Shown: piece by piece, positions 49,701 through 56,807 of the stretch
How positions within the stretch are numbered: position 1 is the stretch's first letter
Layout: each line of letters starts with the position of its first letter
NCBI RefSeq assembly: GCF_000732925.1
Contig: NZ_CP008953.1
Location: 5,208,001 to 5,272,000 of the forward strand
Source: Amycolatopsis japonica
Lineage (GTDB): Bacteria; Actinomycetota; Actinomycetes; Mycobacteriales; Pseudonocardiaceae
Direction: 5' to 3'
DNA length: 64,000 nt
Notes under the pieces: generated by a model
What the model saw: only the letters and a program-made list of their open reading frames with translations
Database searches by the model: none
Told to the model about the DNA's origin: nothing
Program-made: the position numbers and the translations under genes

Positions 49701-50093
49701 ATGAAGATCGGTGAACTGAGTCACCGGACGGGCGTCAACGCCCATCAGCTGCGCTACTACGAGGCGCAGGGCCTCTTGGAGGCGAGCCGCGGCACGAACG
49801 GCTACCGCGAGTACGACGAGACGGCGTTGCTGCGGGTGAGGCAGATCCGCCACCTGCTCGCCGCCGGCCTGTCGTCCGAGGACATCGCGTACCTGCTCCC
49901 CTGCGCGATCGGCGAGGAACCGGAGCTGATCGGCTGTCCCGAGCTGCTGGCCGCGATGCGCGAGCGGCTCGGTCGCCTGGACGAGCAGCTGGCCAAGCTG
50001 AACCGGTCGCGTGACGCGCTGGCCGAGTACATCGTCGTGGCCGAGCGGGTCGGCGCCGAGACCTACCCGCCGTTCGACGGAACCGCCGCGTGA
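49701..50093 (+). CDS. MerR-family transcriptional regulator
   Basis: A 130-residue MerR protein. The winged helix (MKIGELSHRTGVNAHQLRYY) and the wing NGYREYDE are followed by a coiled-coil dimerisation helix near residues 80-115. It has no Cys-rich metal loop, though two Cys occur in LPCAIGEEPELIGCPELL. The ATG at 49701 follows GGGGAAAG. It probably controls the divergent imine reductase gene from the dyad at 49664. Its stop overlaps the GTG of the TPR gene. Confidence 0.92.
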   Translation: MKIGELSHRTGVNAHQLRYYEAQGLLEASRGTNGYREYDETALLRVRQIRHLLAAGLSSEDIAYLLPCAIGEEPELIGCPELLAAMRERLGRLDEQLAKLNRSRDALAEYIVVAERVGAETYPPFDGTAA

Positions 50094-50560
50094 ACGAGGC
50101 GGTCCGGTTGCGGGAGCAAGGCACCGACGAGGCGCGCCTGCGGCTGATCGAGCTGGCCGAGAGGAATCCACGGGACGCCGTGATCGCCTACCAAACCGCG
50201 TGGGCCCACGATTCGGCCGGTTTGGAAGCCGAAGCGGCCCCGTTCTACGAGCAGGCGCTCGCGGGCGAAGGTCTGTCCACAGAGGACCGGCACGGCGTGT
50301 TCGTCGGGCTCGGCAGCACGTACCGCGTCCTCGGCCGGTACGAGGAGTCGCTCGCGACCTTGCGGCGCGGTCTCGGCGAGTTCCCGGACGACGCGGCGCT
50401 GAGGACGTTCCTCGCGATGGCGCTCTACAACGCCGGCGAGGCGCGCGAGGCGGCGGGAACCCTGTTGAAGGTGCTCGCGGCGACCAGCGCGGACGACGGC
50501 GTCCGGCGATACCGGCGAGCGGTCGAGTACTACGCGGACCATCTGGACGACGTCGATTGA
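50090..50560 (+). CDS. TPR-repeat protein
   Basis: A 156-residue soluble helical protein with about three tetratricopeptide-like repeats (for example GLGSTYRVLGRYEESLATLR and TFLAMALYNAGEAREAAGTL). The GTG at 50090 overlaps the MerR stop by four bases, so both are translated together. Such proteins mediate protein-protein contacts; its partner is not visible. Confidence 0.8.
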   Translation: MNEAVRLREQGTDEARLRLIELAERNPRDAVIAYQTAWAHDSAGLEAEAAPFYEQALAGEGLSTEDRHGVFVGLGSTYRVLGRYEESLATLRRGLGEFPDDAALRTFLAMALYNAGEAREAAGTLLKVLAATSADDGVRRYRRAVEYYADHLDDVD

Positions 50561-50564
50561 GTCT

Positions 50565-50594
50565 TGTTGACACCTTGTCAACACTGGCTTACTT
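50565..50594 (+). promoter_or_regulatory. Promoter with overlapping palindromic operator; leaderless start
   Basis: TGTTGACA-CCT-TGTCAACA (50565-50583) is a perfect 8-bp dyad that includes the -35 TTGACA. TTACTT at 50589-50594 is a fair -10 after 16 bases. The ATG of the next gene is at 50602, only eight bases beyond the -10, and there is no ribosome site, so the mRNA is probably leaderless. A repressor bound here would block polymerase directly. Confidence 0.65.
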
Positions 50595-50601
50595 TCACGT
50601 C

Positions 50602-51441
50602 ATGAGCGCGTACGCCGAAATCACCTACGAGGTCGAAGACCGCATCGCGACGGTCACGCTCAACCGGCCCGAGGCCCGCAACGGCTACACCATCCGCATG
50701 GCCGACGAACTCGGCGACGCGATGGATCGCGCCGACCGCGACGAGGACGTCCGGGTGGTGATCCTGACCGGCAACGGCAAGGACTTCTCGGTGGGCGCCG
50801 ACCTCACGCAGGGCGGTTTCGACTTCGATCCGGAGACCGGGCCGGACGCGGCGTGGCAGGAGCCGGCGGGACGCTGCTCGAAGCGGATCTTCACGATGAA
50901 CAAGCCGGTGATCGCCGCCCTGCGTGGCGCGGCCGTCGGCGGCGGCGTCACGATCACCCTGTCGTGCGACTACCGCCTCGCGTCCACGGACTCCCGGTTC
51001 GGCTTCGTGTTCGTCCGCCGCGGGATCTACCCCGAAGGCGCGTCCGCGTGGTTCCTCCCCCGGCTCGTCGGGATGGGCACGGCACTCGACTGGATGATCA
51101 GCGGCCGCGTCTTCGGCGCCGAGGAGGCGAAAACCGCCGGACTGGTCCACAGTGTCCACGAGCCCGAAGAAGTACTCGGCAAGGCACGCGAACTCGCTCG
51201 TGAGATCGCCGCGACCACGTCGCCGGTCTCGGTCGCCGTGACCCGCCAGCTGCTGTACCGGATGGCGAGCGCGGAATCGCCGTTCCCCGTGCACGAGCTC
51301 GACTCCCGGCTGATCGGCGGCCTGGGCTCCAGCCCGGACGCGGTCGAAGGCGTCGTGTCCTTCCTGCAGAAACGACCACCGGAGTTCTCCATGCGCGTCG
51401 ACACCGACCAGCCCGCCTACCTGCCATGGCTGAACAAGTGA
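50602..51441 (+). CDS. Enoyl-CoA hydratase/isomerase family protein
   Basis: A 279-residue crotonase-fold protein. Oxyanion-hole motifs are DFSVGADLTQGG and AALRGAAVGGGVTITLSC, and the active-site region is FVRRGIYPEGASAWFLPRLV, which places a Glu in a usual catalytic position. Its 3' end overlaps the acetoacetate-decarboxylase-like gene by 16 bases. It is predicted to be leaderless from its promoter placement. Confidence 0.9.
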   Translation: MSAYAEITYEVEDRIATVTLNRPEARNGYTIRMADELGDAMDRADRDEDVRVVILTGNGKDFSVGADLTQGGFDFDPETGPDAAWQEPAGRCSKRIFTMNKPVIAALRGAAVGGGVTITLSCDYRLASTDSRFGFVFVRRGIYPEGASAWFLPRLVGMGTALDWMISGRVFGAEEAKTAGLVHSVHEPEEVLGKARELAREIAATTSPVSVAVTRQLLYRMASAESPFPVHELDSRLIGGLGSSPDAVEGVVSFLQKRPPEFSMRVDTDQPAYLPWLNK

Positions 51442-52046
51442 CCGCGTATCCCCCGGAGCCCTGGAACCTGGCCGGTCAGGCATATCTGTCGATCTGGCGT
51501 GTCCCGGTGAGCGAACTGCCCGCACTGCCCGGCGGCGTCGAGCCGATCGTGGTCGGCGGCCGCGCCCAGGTGTTCACCGCCTGGATCGACTACCAGGAAC
51601 CCGGGCAGCTCCAGTATCACGAGCTGCTGGCGACGGTCGCGGTCCGCGGCGAGCGCCTCTCCAGCTCCATCACCGACATCTGGGTCGACAGCGAGGTCTC
51701 GCTCGCCGGTGGGCGGGCACTGTGGGGCATCCCCAAGGATCTCGCCGCGCTCGACTTCGCCCACGGACGGACCTTCACCGCCTCGGCGGCCACCCAGGAA
51801 GACTGGATCGCGACGGCGGCCTTCACTCCCCGCCCGAGCCTCCCGGTACGGATGCCCGCGGCCTTCGACGTCGTCCAAATGCTGGACGGCCGTCTCAAAA
51901 GGAGCCCCGTCCGGGCGAAGGCGAGGCCTTGTCCGGCGGCCGCGGACTGGCGGATCAACGAGTCCGGGCCGTTCGGCTTCCTGGCCGGTCAGCGGCCCGT
52001 CCTGAACGCCTGCCTGCGCGATTTCAAGATCGTCTTCGGCGGTTGA
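51426..52046 (+). CDS. Acetoacetate decarboxylase-family protein
   Basis: A 206-residue protein with the ADC-like fold pattern, including the segment LAGGRALWGIPKDLA where the Lys corresponds by position to the Schiff-base Lys of acetoacetate decarboxylase. Many ADC-like proteins of this length are not decarboxylases but hydratase/aldolase-type enzymes. It overlaps the enoyl-CoA hydratase gene, so the two probably act on one pathway. Function is otherwise undetermined. Confidence 0.75.
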   Translation: MAEQVTAYPPEPWNLAGQAYLSIWRVPVSELPALPGGVEPIVVGGRAQVFTAWIDYQEPGQLQYHELLATVAVRGERLSSSITDIWVDSEVSLAGGRALWGIPKDLAALDFAHGRTFTASAATQEDWIATAAFTPRPSLPVRMPAAFDVVQMLDGRLKRSPVRAKARPCPAAADWRINESGPFGFLAGQRPVLNACLRDFKIVFGG

Positions 52047-52268
52047 CCAGCCGCTCAGCGTGATCGTCTAACCCGCCAGGGTGAGCCGACGACACGCCAC
52101 CCATTGGGGCACGTGCAGCCTCCGACCCCTACATGTAGTCTCTGGGAACCGGCACCGCCCAGCGACGGGGAGACCGCTCGGGAGCGGTGGTCGGACAGCT
52201 TTGTGAACGTGCAGCGCACGGCCTTGTGAGGCCTTGTGGTGCTTCAACGCGCCCTTTTGGAGACATGC

Positions 52269-55250
52269 ATGTCAGTGGAAACCGGTCAGCGGCCGCCCTC
52301 GTCCTCGGACACCACGCCCGCGACCGTGCGAGTCATCCGGCGGGACGGCAGCGTGTCCCCCTTCGACGCGAACAAGATCTCGGTCGCCGTGACCAAGGCC
52401 TTCCTCGCCGTCGAGGGCGGTGACGCGGCCGCTTCGTCGCGGATCCACCACCTGGTCAAGGAACTGACCGAGCAGATCGAGACCACCCTGCTCCGCCACG
52501 CCGGTCCCGAGACCGCGCTGCACATCGAGCAGATCCAGGACATCGTCGAGCTCGCGCTCATGCGCGGCGAGCACCACAAGGTCGCCCGCGCGTACGTCCT
52601 GTACCGCGAGGAGCGCGCGAAGGCCCGCGAGGCCGAGAAGCCCGCGTCGTCCGACGTCGCCATCAGCGTCAAGGCGGCCGACGGTTCGCTCCGCCCGCTC
52701 GACTGGGCCCGCGTCTCGCACGTCGTCGGCGAGGCCGTCGCCGGCCTCGAGGACGTCTCGGCGGAGCCGGTGCTGGCCGAGGCCAAGCGCAACCTCTACG
52801 ACGGCATCAGCGCCGACGAGCTCGCCCTCGCGCAGATCATGGCCGCGCGCGTGCTCGTCGAGCAGGAGCCGAACTACTCCTACGTCAGCGCCCGGCTACT
52901 CGCGGACAAGCTCCGCGGCGAAGCGCTCAGCTACCTCGCGGGCGTGCCGCAGCAGGCCAGCCAGGACGAGATGACCACCCGGTACCCGCAGTACTTCCGG
53001 GACTACCTCAAGCGCGCCATCGAGCTTGAGCTCGTCAACGCCGAGCTGCAGACCTTCGATCTGGACAAGATCACCGCGGCCATCCACGCCGAGCGCGACC
53101 TCGACTTCGGCTTCCTCGGCCTGCAGACCCTGTACGACCGGTACTTCCAGCACCACGACGGGGTCCGCTTCGAGCTGCCGCAGGCGTTCTTCATGCGCGT
53201 CGCGATGGGCCTGGCGATCCGCGAGGACGACCGTGAGGCTCGTGCCATCGAGTTCTACGAGCTGCTCTCGACGTTCCACTTCATGGCGTCCACCCCGACG
53301 CTGTTCAACTCGGGCACCACGCGTCCGCAGCTGTCGTCCTGCTTCCTGACCACGGTCGACGACGACCTGGACTCGATCTTCCAGGCGTACAAGAACAACG
53401 CGCTGCTGGCGAAGTACTCGGGCGGTCTCGGCAACGACTGGACCCCGGTCCGCGGCCTCGGCGCGCACATCAAGGGCACCAACGGCCAGTCGCAGGGTGT
53501 CGTGCCGTTCCTCAAGATCGCCAACGACACCGCGGTCGCGGTGAACCAGGGCGGCAAGCGCAAGGGCGCGGCCTGCGCGTACCTCGAGACCTGGCACGTG
53601 GACATCGAGGAATTCCTCGACCTGCGCAAGAACACCGGTGACGACCGTCGTCGTACGCACGACATGAACACCGCGAACTGGGTGCCGGACGAGTTCCTGC
53701 GCCGCGTCGAGGCCGACGCGCAGTGGACGCTGTTCTCGCCGAACGAGACCCCGGACCTGCACGACCTCTACGGCAACGCGTTCGCCGAGCGCTACCGCGA
53801 GTACGAGGCCGCCGCCGAACGCGGTGAGCTGAAGGTGTTCCGCAAGGTCCGCGCGGTCGACCTGTGGCGCCGCATGCTGACCATGCTGTTCGAGACCGGC
53901 CACCCGTGGATCACCTTCAAGGACCCGTGCAACCTGCGTTCGCCGCAGCAGCACGTGGGTGTCGTGCACTCGTCCAACCTGTGCACCGAGATCACCCTGA
54001 ACACCACCACCGACGAGGTCGCGGTCTGCAACCTCGGCTCGGTGAACCTGCTCAAGCACGTCACCCCCGAGGGCCTGGACACCCAGCGCCTCGAGAAGAC
54101 CGTGCGCACCGCGGTCCGCATGCTCGACAACGTGATCGACATCAACTTCTACACGATCCCGGAGGCGCGCCGCTCCAACCTGCGTCACCGCCCGATCGGC
54201 CTCGGCCTGATGGGCTTCCAGGACGCGCTGTTCGAGATCGGTGTCCCGCTGTCCTCGAACGAGGCCGTGCAGTTCGCGGACACGAGCATGGAGCACATCA
54301 GCTACTACGCGATCTCGGCGTCGACCGACCTCGCGGAGGAGCGCGGCCAGTACCAGACGTTCGAGGGTTCCTTGTGGAGCAAGGGAATCCTGCCGATCGA
54401 CTCGATGCAGCTGCTCATCGACGCGCGACAGGGCGACGCGCTCGACGTCGACACCTCGTCCACTTTGGACTGGGCGCCGCTGCGTGAGCGGGTCAAGACC
54501 GTCGGCATGCGCAACTCCAACGTGATGGCGATCGCGCCGACCGCGACGATCTCCAACATCTGCGGCGTCGGGCAGTCGATCGAGCCGCTGTTCCAGAACC
54601 TGTTCGTCAAGTCGAACATGTCCGGCGACTTCACCGTGGTGAACCCGCACCTGGTCCGCTCGCTCAAGGAGCGCGGGCTGTGGGACGAGGTCATGGTTTC
54701 GGACCTGAAGTACTTCGACGGCAGCCTCGGCCAGATCGACCGCGTGCCGGACGACCTGAAGGCGCTGTACGCGACCGCGTTCGAGATCGAGTCCAAGTGG
54801 CTGGTGGACGCCGGTTCGCGGCGCCAGAAGTGGATCGACCAGGCCCAGTCGCTGAACCTGTACATCGCGGCGCCCAGCGGCCGCAAGCTCGACGAGCTGT
54901 ACCGCTACGCCTGGCACAAGGGCCTCAAGACCACGTACTACCTGCGGGCCCGGTCCGCGACGCACGTGGAGAAGAGCACCCTGCGCGGCACCGACGGCAA
55001 GCTGAACGCGGTCTCGGCCACCCCGGCCCCCGCCGCACCCGCTTCGCCGAAGCCCGCCGCCGCCCCGGCTCCCGCCGCTTCGCCCGCGCCGTCGGCTTCC
55101 GCCGCGGTTCCGGCCGTGCCGGTGACCGCTCCTGCCCCGGCCGCCAAGCCGGAGCCGAAGGAGATGCCGAAGGTCTCGGACGTCGACTTCGTCGCCACCG
55201 AAGGCGCCGCCTGCCGGATCGACGACCCCGACTGCGAAGCCTGCCAGTAA
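52269..55250 (+). CDS. nrdA: Ribonucleotide reductase alpha subunit, class I (class Ic-type partner)
   Basis: A 993-residue protein that reduces ribonucleotides to deoxyribonucleotides. Two N-terminal ATP-cone domains (about residues 19-110 and 131-225) provide allosteric activity control. The catalytic barrel has the redox Cys pair C358 (QLSSCF) and C587 (AVCNLG) and the radical Cys in N570-L-C572-T-E574. An Ala/Pro-rich linker of about 65 residues precedes the C-terminal electron-shuttle Cys (CRIDDPDCEAC). Double ATP-cones are also seen in chlamydial-type enzymes, in line with the R2c partner downstream. The 221 bases upstream hold the promoter; no B12 riboswitch is seen there. Confidence 0.97.
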   Translation: MSVETGQRPPSSSDTTPATVRVIRRDGSVSPFDANKISVAVTKAFLAVEGGDAAASSRIHHLVKELTEQIETTLLRHAGPETALHIEQIQDIVELALMRGEHHKVARAYVLYREERAKAREAEKPASSDVAISVKAADGSLRPLDWARVSHVVGEAVAGLEDVSAEPVLAEAKRNLYDGISADELALAQIMAARVLVEQEPNYSYVSARLLADKLRGEALSYLAGVPQQASQDEMTTRYPQYFRDYLKRAIELELVNAELQTFDLDKITAAIHAERDLDFGFLGLQTLYDRYFQHHDGVRFELPQAFFMRVAMGLAIREDDREARAIEFYELLSTFHFMASTPTLFNSGTTRPQLSSCFLTTVDDDLDSIFQAYKNNALLAKYSGGLGNDWTPVRGLGAHIKGTNGQSQGVVPFLKIANDTAVAVNQGGKRKGAACAYLETWHVDIEEFLDLRKNTGDDRRRTHDMNTANWVPDEFLRRVEADAQWTLFSPNETPDLHDLYGNAFAERYREYEAAAERGELKVFRKVRAVDLWRRMLTMLFETGHPWITFKDPCNLRSPQQHVGVVHSSNLCTEITLNTTTDEVAVCNLGSVNLLKHVTPEGLDTQRLEKTVRTAVRMLDNVIDINFYTIPEARRSNLRHRPIGLGLMGFQDALFEIGVPLSSNEAVQFADTSMEHISYYAISASTDLAEERGQYQTFEGSLWSKGILPIDSMQLLIDARQGDALDVDTSSTLDWAPLRERVKTVGMRNSNVMAIAPTATISNICGVGQSIEPLFQNLFVKSNMSGDFTVVNPHLVRSLKERGLWDEVMVSDLKYFDGSLGQIDRVPDDLKALYATAFEIESKWLVDAGSRRQKWIDQAQSLNLYIAAPSGRKLDELYRYAWHKGLKTTYYLRARSATHVEKSTLRGTDGKLNAVSATPAPAAPASPKPAAAPAPAASPAPSASAAVPAVPVTAPAPAAKPEPKEMPKVSDVDFVATEGAACRIDDPDCEACQ

Positions 55251-55259
55251 GACATCGTC

Positions 55260-55301
55260 GTGAGTGGCGATTCGGGTTCTGACCCGAATCGCCACTCACG
55301 G
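55260..55301. repeat. Intact GATTCGGGT palindrome (att-type repeat)
   Basis: A perfect 19-bp stem (CGTGAGTGGCGATTCGGGT and complement) with a TCTG loop between nrdA and nrdB. It is the intact relative of the palindrome split by the integrated element at 8947 and 20958, so it marks the type of sequence used as attB. It could also modulate nrdA/nrdB transcript levels. Confidence 0.9.
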
Positions 55302-55326
55302 CCCCCGACTCGTGAAGTGAGCTTTC

Positions 55327-56403
55327 ATGACCACCTTTGACGCCTCCGCCGACGCCACGGGCCTCGGTGAGATCGAAGTCGGCGCCGCCCGCATCAACGT
55401 CGACGACAAGCGGATGATCAACGCCCGCGCCGACGTCAACCAGCTGCTGCCGATGAAGTACACCTGGGCGTGGGAGAAGTACCTCGCCGGCTGCAACAAC
55501 CACTGGATGCCGACCGAGGTCGCCATGCAGGCCGACATCGCGCTGTGGAAGTCGCCCGACGGCCTCACTGAGGACGAGCGCACCATGCTCAAGCGCAACC
55601 TCGGCTTCTTCGCCACCGCGGAATCGCTGGTGGCCAACAACATCGTGCTCGCGGTGTACCGGCAGATCACCAACCCCGAATGCCGCCAGTACCTGCTGCG
55701 CCAGGCGTTCGAGGAGGCCGTGCACACGCACACCTTCCAGTACATCTGCGAAAGCCTCGGCCTGGTCGAGGGCGAGCTGTTCAACATGTACCGCGAGGTC
55801 CCGTCCATTTCGGACAAGGACGCGTGGGCGCTGAAGTACACGCAGAACCTGGAGAACCCGGACTTCGAGACCGGCACCCCGGAAGCCGACCAGAACTTCC
55901 TGCGTGACCTCGTCGCGTTCTACGTGATCTTCGAGGGCATGTGGTTCTACACCGGTTTCGCGCAGATCCTCTCGCTCGGCCGCCGGAACAAGATGATCGG
56001 TATCGCCGAGCAGTACCAGTACATCCTGCGCGACGAGTCGATCCACCTGAACTTCGGCATCGACTGCATCAACCAGATCAAGATCGAGAACCCGCACCTG
56101 TGGACCGAGGAGTTCCAGGCGGAGATCCGGACGATGCTGACCGAGGCGTGCGAACTCGAGGTCGCCTACGCCCGCGACACCATGCCGCGCGGCATGCTCG
56201 GGCTCTCGGCCGAGCTGATCGAGCAGTACATGCACTTCATCACCGACCGGCGGGCGCAGCAGATCGGCCTCGCGCCGATCTTCGGCGAGACCGAGAACCC
56301 GTTCCCGTGGATGTCGGAGGCGATGGACCTCAAGAAGGAGAAGAACTTCTTCGAGACCCGCGTCATCGAGTACCAGTCCGGTGGCGCCCTCGACTGGGAC
56401 TGA
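55327..56403 (+). CDS. nrdB: Ribonucleotide reductase beta subunit, class Ic (R2c)
   Basis: A 358-residue ferritin-fold protein. In standard R2 the radical Tyr lies four residues after the metal-ligand His in E-x2-H-x3-Y. Here the segment E130-AV-H133-THT-F137 has Phe at that position. The usual first metal ligand Asp is Glu (E99 in FFATAES). Both replacements define the class Ic R2 of Chlamydia trachomatis, which uses a Mn(IV)/Fe(III) cofactor in place of a tyrosyl radical. The remaining ligands (FEGMWF, DESIHLNFG) are intact. It is next to nrdA with only the palindrome between them. Confidence 0.95.
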   Translation: MTTFDASADATGLGEIEVGAARINVDDKRMINARADVNQLLPMKYTWAWEKYLAGCNNHWMPTEVAMQADIALWKSPDGLTEDERTMLKRNLGFFATAESLVANNIVLAVYRQITNPECRQYLLRQAFEEAVHTHTFQYICESLGLVEGELFNMYREVPSISDKDAWALKYTQNLENPDFETGTPEADQNFLRDLVAFYVIFEGMWFYTGFAQILSLGRRNKMIGIAEQYQYILRDESIHLNFGIDCINQIKIENPHLWTEEFQAEIRTMLTEACELEVAYARDTMPRGMLGLSAELIEQYMHFITDRRAQQIGLAPIFGETENPFPWMSEAMDLKKEKNFFETRVIEYQSGGALDWD

Positions 56404-56415
56404 TCGCCCGTCCGT

Positions 56416-56472
56416 AGTACATGAAGGCCCCCTTCCTTGCGCCTAGGTACAGGAAGGGGGCCTTCATGTACT
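56416..56472. repeat. Palindromic repeat (GTGAAGG family, CATGAAGG variant)
   Basis: A perfect 22-bp stem starting AGTACATGAAGGCCCCCTTC with a 13-base loop containing CTAGG. It follows nrdB by 12 bases and precedes the cobalamin riboswitch; here it may also terminate the nrd transcript. Confidence 0.88.
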
Positions 56473-56489
56473 TCTCCTTCGCGGTACGC

Positions 56490-56705
56490 TCCGGAGTGCT
56501 ACTGGTTCGCCCGGCCTCCCAGGCCGGTCGAGGTAACAGGGAACCCGGTGCGAATCCGGGACTGCCCCGCAGCGGTATGTGGGAACGAAAGCCGTCACCG
56601 TGCGAGACACGGTAAAGCACTGGGACATGGCGCCCCGGGAAGCGACGGCCGGTAGGAGCGAGCGAGTCGCCCACGAGTCCGAAGACCTGCCCGTGGTACG
56701 CGCGC
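56490..56705 (+). ncRNA. Cobalamin (B12) riboswitch controlling metE
   Basis: The region contains the conserved core blocks in order: GGGAACCCGGTGCGAATCC with GGGACTGCCCCGCAGC following, then CGGGAAGCGACGGCCGGTAG and the B12-box segment GAGTCCGAAGACCTGCC at 56676-56692. Borders are approximate. It lies 100 bases before the metE start. The expression platform between 56706 and 56807 is GC-rich and may sequester the GAGGAG ribosome site. When B12 is present, metE should be off, implying a B12-dependent MetH elsewhere. Confidence 0.93.
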
Positions 56706-56807
56706 CGACGGCGTGCGTGAGTCCGGGCCTCGTGGGATGGGCACGACCGAACGGCGGTCACTCCTGCGCGCTCCGGGCTCCGACGACAAGCTCGCGAGGA
56801 GAGAGCT

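Noticed and set aside
52047..52268. B12 riboswitch or paired NrdR boxes before nrdA
   Set aside because: No B12-box block is present. CCCATTGGG (52100) and CTACATGTAG (52129) are about 30 bases apart, close to NrdR spacing, but neither fits the NrdR consensus well enough to call.
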